Shown piece by piece: positions 37,067-45,033 of a DNA stretch of 64,000 nucleotides; positions within the stretch are counted from its first letter, which is position 1, and each line of letters starts with the position of its first letter. Below the pieces are notes generated by a model. That model made no database searches, was not told the origin of the DNA, and was given only the letters and a program-made list of their open reading frames with translations. The position numbers and the translations under genes were made by a program. Source of the DNA: G963666945 sp963666945 (GTDB taxonomy: Bacteria > Bacteroidota > Bacteroidia > Bacteroidales > Marinifilaceae); assembly GCA_963666945.2 (NCBI GenBank), contig CAXXRT010000053.1, forward strand, positions 56,818 to 120,817. The letters are read 5' to 3'.

Positions 37067-38152
37067 TTAAAAAATAACTTCATTAATTACAGCTATCGCT
37101 TCTTCAATAAGTCTTTTATTTGACTGTGATCCCATGTGACCTATGCGGAAAATTTCTCCTGCAAGAGGGCCATAACTTCCACCAACGATTAGACCTCTTT
37201 CTCTGAATTTTGAGTCTAACTCTTCCCATGTGAAATTTTCAGGAATAATTACTGATGTAACTGTTGGAGAATATAAAGCATCACCGGCGGCAAACAGTTC
37301 AAGACCAATACCTTGAATTAGTTCTCTGCATAGTGCTGCATTTTCTTCATGTCTTTTTATGCAATTATTTAATCCTTCGTCCAATATTAGTCTGCAAGCT
37401 TTGTTTAATTGGGCAATGCCGTGCCAATCGGGTGTGTATGGGAAATAAAAGTTTTCTTGCGCATTTTTAAATGGGAGTAAGGCATCATATCCAATATATC
37501 CTGTTTCTTCTGCTATATCCCATGCTTTCTCACTAACGCTGAAAAAAGCCATGTTCGCAGGCGCAGAAAGGCATTTTTGTGATGCTCCAAGACATAAATC
37601 AATATTCCAATCATCAGTTAATATTTCGCTTCCGGCAAGACCAGAAACAGCGTCGACTAATAAAAGAGGCACATTGTGTTTTTCTTTTAGTTCTCCAATC
37701 TCTTTAATTGAGTTCATTGTGCCGGATGGTGTTTCATTTTGCACAACTGTTATCATTTTTGGGGAAAACTCTTTTATGGCTTCCTCTATTCTTTCAAAAT
37801 CATGGACAGATTCATTAAAGTCATATCCAATTATACGGGTTTCACACCCTAGCGATGAGGCCATTTGTTCGAATCCATATCCAAATACTCCCGTTGCAAT
37901 GCATAATACTTTATCGCCCTTTTGCAGGCAACTTTTCATGCTGCTCCATAAAGCAAGCATGCCTTCACCACTTTGAATTACTACTTTATTTCTAGTATTG
38001 AAAATTTGTTGAAGATACTGCTCTGTCTGGTTGTATAAATCTAAGAAATCAGGCTCAAGATCCGGTGAACCAAAATTATTATTTCCTGCCTCTAGTATTT
38101 CCTTTGGAACCATTACAGGGCCGGGAACCATTGGTATATTGTTCTTATTCAT
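37067..38152 (-). CDS. Class V aminotransferase (alanine-glyoxylate type)
   Basis: 361 residues. A fold-type I PLP enzyme of the serine/alanine-glyoxylate aminotransferase group: the N-terminal MVPGPVMVPKEILEAG, the GEGMLALWS turn that binds PLP, QNETPSGTMNSIKEIG, DAVSGLAG (Asp for the pyridine nitrogen) and the PLP Lys in LGASQKCLSAPA (about 193). It transaminates a small amino acid with a keto acid; alanine or serine and glyoxylate or pyruvate are the usual pairs. The gene stands alone, with a -7 box 26 bases upstream. Confidence 0.88.
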   Translation of the reverse strand: MNKNNIPMVPGPVMVPKEILEAGNNNFGSPDLEPDFLDLYNQTEQYLQQIFNTRNKVVIQSGEGMLALWSSMKSCLQKGDKVLCIATGVFGYGFEQMASSLGCETRIIGYDFNESVHDFERIEEAIKEFSPKMITVVQNETPSGTMNSIKEIGELKEKHNVPLLLVDAVSGLAGSEILTDDWNIDLCLGASQKCLSAPANMAFFSVSEKAWDIAEETGYIGYDALLPFKNAQENFYFPYTPDWHGIAQLNKACRLILDEGLNNCIKRHEENAALCRELIQGIGLELFAAGDALYSPTVTSVIIPENFTWEELDSKFRERGLIVGGSYGPLAGEIFRIGHMGSQSNKRLIEEAIAVINEVIF

Positions 38153-38177
38153 ATGTATTTATTAATATTGTTGTGTA

Positions 38178-38185
38178 CAAAAGTA
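38178..38185 (-). promoter_or_regulatory. -7 promoter box for the aminotransferase gene
   Basis: On the minus strand TACTTTTG, a full match to TAnnTTTG, 26 bases upstream of the start codon. The -33 TTTG element is not evident at the standard spacing. Confidence 0.5.
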
Positions 38186-38320
38186 AAAATTATTTAGAAT
38201 ATTATTGAATTAAACTTTAAAGCAACTTTGATTTATCTAATTATATATATATATTTATAATCAGATAGTTAATGGTGGCTTTGATTAAATGGCTGAATAG
38301 TAAAACATTATAGAGGATAT

Positions 38321-38632
38321 ATGTTAGATAGACTGATAGATCTCCTGCAAAAACATTCACTTCCTTGTTTGTATAAGCAAATTTGGGGGATAGAATGTCC
38401 TGGCTGTGGAATGCAAAGAGCTTTTATTGCGTTGTTGAAAGGAGATATTATTTTAAGCTTAAAATTGTTTCCTGCTTTAATACCATTAATGATTTTTGTT
38501 CTGTTTTTTATTATGCACTCTGTTTTTAAATTTAAAAATGGCACTGTGGTGCTTAAGTTTATTGGAATTATTTGTCTTATTATTTTTATTATATCATATT
38601 TAATTAAAATTTTTATGCTATGGAAATTGTAA
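38321..38632 (+). CDS. DUF2752 small membrane protein
   Basis: 103 residues. It has the DUF2752 signature CPGCGMQRAFIALLKGDI near residue 30, a short segment with paired cysteines, and two hydrophobic helices after it (about 47-63 and 80-100). Its function is not known. Its 3' end overlaps the next gene by 13 bases, showing co-translation with the CCC-motif protein. Confidence 0.8.
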   Translation: MLDRLIDLLQKHSLPCLYKQIWGIECPGCGMQRAFIALLKGDIILSLKLFPALIPLMIFVLFFIMHSVFKFKNGTVVLKFIGIICLIIFIISYLIKIFMLWKL

Positions 38633-38961
38633 ATAAAACTAGGGTTTTTAAGGAGGAATTACCTAATTCGACAACAGTATTGGTTTTAGGAATTCTATCA
38701 TTGATTTTATGCTGGTGTTATGGATTGTTCGGCTTTATATTAGGCGTTATAGCTATTTCGTTGTCTGTAACACCCAAAAAAATGTATACAGCAAATCCTG
38801 ATTTGTATGAAGAATCTTCATATAAAAATCTAAATGCTGGAAGAATTTGTGCAATAATAGGAGTTTGTATTGCAAGTTTATGGATAATTTTATTAATATT
38901 GTTCTTCATTGGAATTATTAGCTTTGCTGGTTTAGCTGGCTTATCGGGTTTATGTATATAA
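38620..38961 (+). CDS. CCC-motif (DUF4190-like) membrane protein
   Basis: 113 residues with two hydrophobic segments. The first contains LGILSLILCWCYGLFGFILG, where the family usually has three consecutive Cys and here has C-W-C. The linker carries NAGRICAIIGVCIASLW, typical of the family. It overlaps the DUF2752 gene by 13 bases. Function unknown, probably membrane-associated. The second helix ends in a glycine-rich tail (GLAGLSGLC). Confidence 0.78.
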   Translation: MEIVNKTRVFKEELPNSTTVLVLGILSLILCWCYGLFGFILGVIAISLSVTPKKMYTANPDLYEESSYKNLNAGRICAIIGVCIASLWIILLILFFIGIISFAGLAGLSGLCI

Positions 38962-38970
38962 AAATAGATT

Positions 38971-39525
38971 ATGGTTTACGTTTTTAGAATTACCTCAGAG
39001 GAGAAAGAAGATTTTATTATAGAGGTTAAAATTAAGTCAGATCAAACATTTTTGAAGTTTCATAACGTAATTCAGGAGTGTGTAGGATATGATGCTTCAC
39101 AGATTGCTTCATTCTATTCCATAGATAGTCATGGTGATAGAGAAAAAGAAGTTGCTCTGTTTGAAATGTCAAGCGAGGAGGAAGAGCTGGATGTCATGGT
39201 AATGGATGTTACCATGATAAGAGAATTAGTGGATGAGAAGCATAAAGAACTTCTATATCTTTATGATTTCTTTTCAGACAGGTATTTTAATATTGAATTA
39301 TTGACTACTGAAAAAGAAAAAAGTGATGTCTCTTATCCTGTGTGCTCTTTAGTTAGTGGTGATGCTCCTAAGCAGATTTTATTAGATGAAATTGAAATGT
39401 TTAAAGGTAATTCTAAATCTTTTGCTTTTGAAGATAAAGACTTGTATGGTGAGTTTATGGATGAAGATGATGAAGATGATGATGTGCAATTCGAAAATCT
39501 GGATGACTATACGGATATCTTATAA
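38971..39525 (+). CDS. pRiA4b ORF-3-like protein
   Basis: 184 residues of the plasmid pRiA4b ORF-3 family (MVYVFRITSEEKEDFIIEVK at the N-terminus, FDFS-like beta segments, ASQIASFYSIDSHGDREKE). The C-terminal 25 residues are strongly acidic (DEDDEDDDVQF). Despite a family name that comes from a plasmid and a transposon passenger, it is a chromosomal gene here, 9 bases after the CCC-motif gene and 2 bases before miaA. It is a common miaA neighbour in this lineage to my recollection. Its function is unknown. Confidence 0.72.
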   Translation: MVYVFRITSEEKEDFIIEVKIKSDQTFLKFHNVIQECVGYDASQIASFYSIDSHGDREKEVALFEMSSEEEELDVMVMDVTMIRELVDEKHKELLYLYDFFSDRYFNIELLTTEKEKSDVSYPVCSLVSGDAPKQILLDEIEMFKGNSKSFAFEDKDLYGEFMDEDDEDDDVQFENLDDYTDIL

Positions 39526-39527
39526 GA

Positions 39528-40430
39528 ATGGATAAGTATTTGGTTGTACTGTTAGGGCCTACAGGTGTAGGAAAGACAGATCTAAGTATATTTCTGGCAG
39601 AACATTTTAATACTTCTATTGTATCATCGGATTCCAGACAGATTTACAAAGAGATGAATATTGGTACTGCTGTGCCCGAAAAGGAGTATCTCGAAAGGGT
39701 GAAACATTATTTTATAGGTAGTCTTTCTGTTAAGGATTATTATAACTCATGGAAATTTGAACAGGAAGCAATAAATAGAATATCCCAATTACATCATTCT
39801 TCGGATGTAGTCTTGCTTGTAGGTGGTTCTATGATGTATATAGATGCTATTTGTAATGGTATTGATGATATTCCTACCATAGATAAGGACCTAAGGGACG
39901 ATCTTCAAAAAAAATATGAAGAAGAGGGGCTGGATTCTATTAGGATGCTTCTTAAAAAATTAGATCCTGTCTTTTATGCTCAGGTGGATTTAAAAAATGG
40001 GAAGAGAGTTCTTCATGCCGTAGAGGTTTGTCTTATGGCTGGTAAACCATATTCAGAACTCAGAACAAAAAACCAAAAAGAAAGAGATTTTAAGATTATT
40101 AAGGTTGGATTGAATCGCAATAGGGAAGAGCTGTACGATAGAATTAATCAAAGAGTGGATATTATGATTGAGGATGGATTAATAGAAGAAGCTCAAAAAT
40201 TGCACGACCTAAAACATTTAAATTCTCTTAATACCGTTGGATATAAAGAATTATTTGGACATTTCGATGGTGAATATGATATGGAAGAGGCCGTAAGGCT
40301 AATTAAAAGAAATAGCAGGAGATATGCCAAAAGACAATTGTCCTGGTTTAATAGAGATAAAGATATAATGTGGTTTAATCCTGATGATAAAGAAGAAATA
40401 TTAAAAGCTATAAAAGCAAAAATGCAGTAA
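39528..40430 (+). CDS. miaA: tRNA dimethylallyltransferase
   Basis: 300 residues. Walker A GPTGVGKTDLS (about 9-19), SSDSRQIYKEMNIGTA (the Asp-x-Gln tRNA site), VGGSMMYIDAICNGIDDIP, and LNTVGYKELFGHFDGEYDM with the C-terminal RNSRRYAKRQLSWF. It transfers the dimethylallyl group of DMAPP to A37 of tRNAs reading UNN codons. Full length. Its stop codon lies inside the stem of the terminator that follows, which leaves almost no 3' untranslated region. Confidence 0.96.
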   Translation: MDKYLVVLLGPTGVGKTDLSIFLAEHFNTSIVSSDSRQIYKEMNIGTAVPEKEYLERVKHYFIGSLSVKDYYNSWKFEQEAINRISQLHHSSDVVLLVGGSMMYIDAICNGIDDIPTIDKDLRDDLQKKYEEEGLDSIRMLLKKLDPVFYAQVDLKNGKRVLHAVEVCLMAGKPYSELRTKNQKERDFKIIKVGLNRNREELYDRINQRVDIMIEDGLIEEAQKLHDLKHLNSLNTVGYKELFGHFDGEYDMEEAVRLIKRNSRRYAKRQLSWFNRDKDIMWFNPDDKEEILKAIKAKMQ

Positions 40431-40450
40431 CCAGCTGGTTACTGCATTTT
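40419..40450. terminator. Bidirectional terminator containing the miaA stop codon
   Basis: Palindrome AAAATGCAGTAACCAG / CTGGTTACTGCATTTT; the arms meet in an AGCT tip. The miaA stop (TAA, 40428-40430) lies in the left arm, and the minus-strand GT2 gene ends at 40452, so the hairpin serves both converging genes. Confidence 0.82.
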
Positions 40451-40451
40451 C

Positions 40452-41399
40452 TTATATGTTTTTTTCTACATGATATTTATTTCTTTCGGTAGAACTTCTT
40501 GAGACTAATTCTGCCAGAAAACCTGCTAGAAATAATTGACATCCCAGTATCATACATGTAAGTGCAAGATAGAAATAAGGACTATCGGTTATTAAGTGGG
40601 TTTTAATCCCTTTTTGCAGACAAATAATTTTATCAACTCCAAGCCATCCTGCAGAGATGAATCCAATAAAGAAAATAAGAGTCCCAATGAATCCAAATAA
40701 ATGCATTGGCCTTTTTCCAAACTTTGTGATAAATGAAATGCTTAGTAAATCTAAAAATCCATTTATAAATCTGCTAAGGCCAAATTTTGAAACTCCATAT
40801 TTTCTTGCCTGATGCTCAACAACTTTTTCTCCAATACATGGATATCCCGCCTGCTTTGCAAGTATGGGGATATATCTGTGCATTTCTCCGTAGACTTCAA
40901 TGGATTTGATTACATCAGATCTGTAGGCTTTTAATCCGCAGTTGAAATCATGAAGTGCTATTCCTGAAAATTTCTTTGCAGTATAGTTAAAGAATTTACT
41001 TGGCAGAGTCTTGGAAATTGGGTCGTATCTCTTTTTTTTCCATCCAGATACCAGATCAAATCCATCTTCGGTAATCATTTTATATAATTCAGGGATTTCT
41101 TCAGGACTATCCTGTAAGTCTGCATCCATAGTGATGACTACATCCCCTTTCGATGCTTCAAACCCACAATACAAGGCGGCTGATTTACCATAGTTTCTTC
41201 TGAATTTAATACCTCTGATATTATTGTTGGTATTGGAAAGATCTTCTATTACTTTCCACGATTTATCGTTACTACCATCGTCAATCATTATTATTTCATA
41301 GGTGAAATTGTTGGTTTTCATCACCTTGTCTATCCATTGACTTAATTCAGGTAGGGATTCCTCTTCGTTGTATAAGGGTACTATTACAGAAATATTCAT
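40452..41399 (-). CDS. GT2 glycosyltransferase with two C-terminal membrane helices (GtrB/ArnC-like)
   Basis: 315 residues. GT-A fold with IIVPLYNEEESLPEL-like start (here VIVPLYNEEESLPEL), MIDDGSNDKSW, RNYGKSAALYCGFE, TMDADLQDSPEEIPE (the metal motif) and YKMITEDGFDLVSGWK. Two membrane helices at about 235-258 and 276-300 anchor the C-terminus. It should make a polyprenyl-phosphate sugar, probably glucose or a close relative. The start ATG directly abuts the stop of the DUF4199 gene, a conserved pairing in Bacteroidota. Confidence 0.87.
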   Translation of the reverse strand: MNISVIVPLYNEEESLPELSQWIDKVMKTNNFTYEIIMIDDGSNDKSWKVIEDLSNTNNNIRGIKFRRNYGKSAALYCGFEASKGDVVITMDADLQDSPEEIPELYKMITEDGFDLVSGWKKKRYDPISKTLPSKFFNYTAKKFSGIALHDFNCGLKAYRSDVIKSIEVYGEMHRYIPILAKQAGYPCIGEKVVEHQARKYGVSKFGLSRFINGFLDLLSISFITKFGKRPMHLFGFIGTLIFFIGFISAGWLGVDKIICLQKGIKTHLITDSPYFYLALTCMILGCQLFLAGFLAELVSRSSTERNKYHVEKNI

Positions 41400-41966
41400 T
41401 TAGTTCGTATTTTTATTTTCGTCTAAATTACCGGTTTTGTTGATAATATTCAAGTTATTTGTTCTTGATAATATCCCTGCAAGGAATAAAGAGAACAAAA
41501 GCCCAATAAATATTTTATTAATAAATTCTATAAATGCGACTATTACCGGAGTTATAAATAATTCATATATCTCCATATATGATTCTATTTTCGATTCAGC
41601 CCAATTTGCATCCTTCAGACTCTTTTCCATAAGATCAATAAAATTACTAATAAGTTCTGAGTCCGACGAGAACATGAAATATGAATATAGGGCAAATGGA
41701 AAGGCTGCAAAAGCCATTATTAATATTCCTGCAACAAGAGCTTGCCCATAAGACATTACACCTTGCATTATTTCATTTCTTAATTTTCTTACACCGATAA
41801 ATATTCCACAAATAGCCAACATGTAATTTACATTGGAAAGTTTAGGGTTTAAACTTATGGCCTGTCCATTTGTGTAAAACAAATACGATGTAACAATTAA
41901 ACTAATCCCTACTAATGTGCCAAAACTAAAGCAGTGCTTTAATAATATTTTATAATCGTTTCTCAT
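41400..41966 (-). CDS. DUF4199 membrane protein
   Basis: 188 residues, four hydrophobic segments, and the DUF4199 pattern: FGTLVGISLIVTSYLFY, MLAICGIFIGVRKLRNEIMQ, and SYGQALVAGILIMAFAAFPF with a late helix FINKIFIGLLFSLFLAGIL. The function is unknown. The gene reads directly into the GT2 gene (stop at 41400, start at 41399), which suggests help in sugar-lipid handling at the membrane. Confidence 0.85.
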   Translation of the reverse strand: MRNDYKILLKHCFSFGTLVGISLIVTSYLFYTNGQAISLNPKLSNVNYMLAICGIFIGVRKLRNEIMQGVMSYGQALVAGILIMAFAAFPFALYSYFMFSSDSELISNFIDLMEKSLKDANWAESKIESYMEIYELFITPVIVAFIEFINKIFIGLLFSLFLAGILSRTNNLNIINKTGNLDENKNTN

Positions 41967-42151
41967 AATTCTTTAATATTACCCGACAAATATACCTGTT
42001 TTGAATTAATAAATGAATGGAATGCTAGTTAAATCGATATATTAAGATTTGTTTTAAAAAAAATCAAAAAAAATATTTATTTATAATTAGCTGAAAATGA
42101 AATCAGATATAGGTTGAATGAAAAATAATGATAAAACTTTTTGCAAAAATG

Positions 42152-42182
42152 TTTGCTGAGAAAGAAGAATTTTCTACTTTTG
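42152..42182 (+). promoter_or_regulatory. Full Bacteroidota promoter of the SRP RNA gene
   Basis: TTTG at 42152-42155 and TACTTTTG at 42175-42182, separated by exactly 19 bases, match the -33 TTTG and -7 TAnnTTTG consensus of the main sigma factor of this phylum. It is the clearest promoter of the window and places the start of transcription at about 42186-42190, at the 5' end of the SRP RNA. Confidence 0.85.
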
Positions 42183-42185
42183 TCG

Positions 42186-42285
42186 CCGGGTAAGTCCTGT
42201 ACGACTAGCTCCTACTGAACTCCCCCAGGGTCGGAAGGCAGCAAGGGTAGGTGGTCGAAGCAGTGCGATATAGGTAGCTTACCCA
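42186..42285 (+). ncRNA. ffs: Signal recognition particle RNA (4.5S, small type)
   Basis: About 100 bases. The terminal helix pairs GGGTAAG (42188-42194) with CTTACCC (42278-42284). The apical part holds the conserved motif CCAGGGTCGGAAGGCAGCAA (42225-42244), which includes the GGAA tetraloop and the asymmetric internal loop bound by Ffh. It is the RNA core of the particle that targets membrane proteins. The consensus promoter lies directly upstream, and a tRNA-Thr cluster follows 4 bases downstream, possibly on the same transcript. Confidence 0.93.
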
Positions 42286-42289
42286 CTTT

Positions 42290-42363
42290 GCCGATGTAGC
42301 TCAGCTGGCTAGAGCAGCTGATTTGTAATCAGCAGGTCGTGGGTTCGAGTCCCTCTATCGGCT
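42290..42363 (+). tRNA. tRNA-Thr (anticodon TGT), copy 1
   Basis: 74 bases. Acceptor GCCGATG / TATCGGC, D arm GCTC-AGCTGGCT-AGAGC, anticodon stem-loop GCTGA-TTTGTAA-TCAGC with anticodon TGT (reads ACA), variable loop AGGTC, T arm GTGGG-TTCGAGT-CCCTC. The CCA end is not encoded. First of four identical copies. Confidence 0.97.
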
Positions 42364-42398
42364 CTCTTAAAGTTCTTGAAATATTGAAATAAAATTTC

Positions 42399-42472
42399 GC
42401 CGATGTAGCTCAGCTGGCTAGAGCAGCTGATTTGTAATCAGCAGGTCGTGGGTTCGAGTCCCTCTATCGGCT
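42399..42472 (+). tRNA. tRNA-Thr (anticodon TGT), copy 2
   Basis: Identical in all 74 bases to copy 1. The spacers after copies 1 and 2 share the string AAGTTCTTGAA and an ATTGAAA block, so the array grew by tandem duplication of tRNA plus spacer. Confidence 0.97.
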
Positions 42473-42508
42473 CTTTTTAAGTTCTTGAATATATTGAAAC
42501 AATATTTT

Positions 42509-42582
42509 GCCGATGTAGCTCAGCTGGCTAGAGCAGCTGATTTGTAATCAGCAGGTCGTGGGTTCGAGTCCCTCTATCGGCT
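42509..42582 (+). tRNA. tRNA-Thr (anticodon TGT), copy 3
   Basis: Identical in all 74 bases to copies 1 and 2. It is followed after 13 bases by the GGT isoacceptor. Confidence 0.97.
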
Positions 42583-42595
42583 CTCTATATCTGAT

Positions 42596-42667
42596 GCCGT
42601 TGTAGCTCAGGGGTAGAGCACTTCCTTGGTAAGGAAGAGGCCACGGGTTCAAATCCCGTCAACGGCT
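42596..42667 (+). tRNA. tRNA-Thr (anticodon GGT)
   Basis: 72 bases. Acceptor GCCGTTG / CAACGGC, anticodon stem-loop CTTCC-TTGGTAA-GGAAG with anticodon GGT, which reads ACC and ACT. It differs from the neighbouring copies in the D arm and anticodon stem and is not a recent duplicate. Confidence 0.96.
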
Positions 42668-42700
42668 CTAATAAAAGCATAATATTGTTTAAAACATTTT

Positions 42701-42774
42701 GCCGATGTAGCTCAGCTGGCTAGAGCAGCTGATTTGTAATCAGCAGGTCGTGGGTTCGAGTCCCTCTATCGGCT
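42701..42774 (+). tRNA. tRNA-Thr (anticodon TGT), copy 4
   Basis: Identical in all 74 bases to the first three copies although it lies beyond the GGT gene. The spacer ahead of it differs from the others, so it came from a separate duplication or has been homogenised by gene conversion. Confidence 0.97.
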
Positions 42775-42781
42775 CTCTTTT

Positions 42782-42809
42782 AAGCTTACTTTCTTAGTAG
42801 GCTTTTTTT
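42782..42809 (+). terminator. Terminator of the SRP RNA/tRNA-Thr cluster
   Basis: Hairpin AAGCTTACT / AGTAGGCTT (nine pairs with one G-T) with a TTCTT loop and a T-run, seven bases after the last tRNA. It is the only good terminator between the SRP promoter and this point, which supports a single transcript. Confidence 0.85.
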
Positions 42810-42904
42810 GTATAAAAAAACTTGCTTAAATATATCTAAGCAAGTTTCATTGTAGTATCTATAGAAGATAATTATTTTTTTAAAGTAAAAACGTTCTATA
42901 AAGG

Positions 42905-45004
42905 TTATTTCTTTTTTCCCCATTTGGGACGAATATCTAAAAAGATCTCGTAGTTAATTCCGGGCATAGGACGAGCAAGTACCGATAAATATTCTTCATC
43001 GAATAGATTTTTAACCGTTAATTTCAAGGATAAATCAGTCCATTTACATGAAAATAATTTTTCTAAAGATACATCACTCATGTAGTAGGGGGGAACATAT
43101 CCTGTTATAGTATTATCGTTGCTAGACATGGTATAACGTTCGCTATAATGACACCATTTATATAAAAAACGCCACGATCGCCATGTTAATCGTCCAGTTG
43201 CAGATGATGAATATTCCGGAACATATACTAGTTGTTTCCCTACAGACTTATCGTTTTCACTTATTGAATCTCCTTTATTTATTGAAGGTGTCCAAGAGAA
43301 ATTACCATTCAATCCTAACCACCATTCTTTTGATATTTTCAATTCCAGAGAACCTTTAAGCTCAACTCCGTAAGCATGTACTTTCTTAATGTTACGGGGT
43401 GTAAAGAAATCAACTTTAGCACCATTGGATAACCATATAATCCAGTCGTCAATGTACGAATCGAACCATGTAGCTTCTCCGTTTAATTTATATTTTTCGT
43501 CTTTTCCTATGCTAAAAGAGATACCACAGTCATACGTAAAGCCTTGTTCGTGCTTTAAATCAGGATTTCCTCCCGGTAGAAAATACTTATCGTTCAAAGT
43601 AGGGGAACGATAATTTTGGGAAACAGAAGCTTTTGCTAAAATATTTCCCTTTTTAGAAATAAGATAATCTGTGTAAAAAGCTGGAATAACAGGACTCCAA
43701 TTGCTTCCATACATATCCTCCCGTAGAGCAAGGGACAAACCTAAACGTTCTGTTGGACGCCATTTAGCAGAAAGGTAGCCTGATAATTCCATTCTTCCTT
43801 TGTCGTATCCTACAACCCCTTTGTTACCATTCATAAGAATAATATTGCGGTCTTCACATTTTACAAAATGCTGGTGTGTCGATACATTTGCAGAAAATAG
43901 CCATTTTTTACCAATATAATATTCGCCTTTACCTTGAGCATAGAAAGTGTTTACCTGGCTTCTGGAACGTACCATATGTGCCCAGGCTCCATTTCCTTTA
44001 TCGCGTGCATAATCATAGGCCATCCATGTATAAAGATACCCTGCTTTCACACCAGTTGTATAATTCTTGCCCATACCATCCCAGGAAACAACACTTCGTA
44101 ATGTACGTTCCCTTTTTTTGTTTAAAAAATCTTTTTCTTTACTATGATCTACAGATATCGTAGGGGCATTTCTATCGGAATCAACATACCATACATTCAA
44201 ACCAAAACGATCTCCCTTGCCTGTATTATAATAAACCTCTTGTAATAAATGCATGTCCTTGAAAGCACCGTTACGGTTTTTAACAATAGGGTGATAAGTA
44301 TCTATTATATTATTGTCTTCATCGTAAATATTTTCATTTCTATCCCTATCCCGGTATTTGAAATTATTTTCTGAAGAAGAGTAAACTACGCGAGTAGAAC
44401 TTTGCCAATGATTGTTGCCGTATGTTAAGCGTAAAAACTCATCGTATGTTTTAAAAGAACCTATGCCTTGAATATATTGAATACCCAAACCCTGTTCATT
44501 TGCCGGCTTGGTTGAGAGTGTTACTGCACCTCCTAAACCTCCTCCGGCTATATTTATTGAAGATGAGCCATGTAATAAAGATGCATCATCTATAAAATAG
44601 GATGGAATCATTGAAAAATCAGTCATTCCCAACATTGGCGAATTAATTTTAATATCATTCCATGTTACCTGAGTATGTGAGGCTGCTGTTCCGCGAAAAG
44701 CCACCGTCGAAAGTGTAGCACGGCCATACTGCTTTATAAAAATTGACGAATTAAAAGTCAATACATCAGCCATTGAAAGTGCTATGTTTTCATGCAAAAC
44801 AATTGTATCTAGTTTTGTTTTCTGAACACCAATGTCTTTTATAGAACGGGCTACAATTTTAACTTCCTTTAATTTGAATGAATATGCAGGATTATTATTC
44901 CACCATTCGTTATTCTTTTTCTTCTTTGGGGATTTTTGTGCAAAACTCTCAACAGAGAAAAATAATGTAAGAGTTATAAATAATAGTAGATAAGCTGATT
45001 TCAT
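42905..45004 (-). CDS. btuB: TonB-dependent outer-membrane corrinoid receptor (BtuB)
   Basis: 699 residues from the ATG at 45004, which gives a signal peptide (YLLLFITLTLFFSVESFA, then QKS); a longer frame upstream is not used. The plug domain follows (VKIVARSIKDIG, ALSMADVLTFNSSIFIKQYG, STVAFRGTAASHTQVTWN, GGGLGGAVTLST), then the 22-strand barrel, with a typical C-terminal region LTVKNLFDEEYLSV near the end. It is the last gene of the riboswitch-led operon and sits 29 bases behind btuG. Gene order, riboswitch and partner proteins identify the substrate as cobalamin or another corrinoid. It needs TonB-ExbBD energy from elsewhere. Confidence 0.9.
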   Translation of the reverse strand: MKSAYLLLFITLTLFFSVESFAQKSPKKKKNNEWWNNNPAYSFKLKEVKIVARSIKDIGVQKTKLDTIVLHENIALSMADVLTFNSSIFIKQYGRATLSTVAFRGTAASHTQVTWNDIKINSPMLGMTDFSMIPSYFIDDASLLHGSSSINIAGGGLGGAVTLSTKPANEQGLGIQYIQGIGSFKTYDEFLRLTYGNNHWQSSTRVVYSSSENNFKYRDRDRNENIYDEDNNIIDTYHPIVKNRNGAFKDMHLLQEVYYNTGKGDRFGLNVWYVDSDRNAPTISVDHSKEKDFLNKKRERTLRSVVSWDGMGKNYTTGVKAGYLYTWMAYDYARDKGNGAWAHMVRSRSQVNTFYAQGKGEYYIGKKWLFSANVSTHQHFVKCEDRNIILMNGNKGVVGYDKGRMELSGYLSAKWRPTERLGLSLALREDMYGSNWSPVIPAFYTDYLISKKGNILAKASVSQNYRSPTLNDKYFLPGGNPDLKHEQGFTYDCGISFSIGKDEKYKLNGEATWFDSYIDDWIIWLSNGAKVDFFTPRNIKKVHAYGVELKGSLELKISKEWWLGLNGNFSWTPSINKGDSISENDKSVGKQLVYVPEYSSSATGRLTWRSWRFLYKWCHYSERYTMSSNDNTITGYVPPYYMSDVSLEKLFSCKWTDLSLKLTVKNLFDEEYLSVLARPMPGINYEIFLDIRPKWGKKK

Positions 45005-45033
45005 AAGTTTATAAATATTAGAGTTTAATCGTC

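Noticed and set aside
38971..39525. A transposon passenger, from the pRiA4b/IS1096 family name
   Set aside because: No transposase, inverted repeats or target duplication lie near it, and it is embedded tightly in the miaA gene run.
42290..42774. Regularly spaced identical units that could be taken for a CRISPR array
   Set aside because: Each unit folds as a complete tRNA with a TGT anticodon; the units are 74 bases long and the spacers are related to each other.
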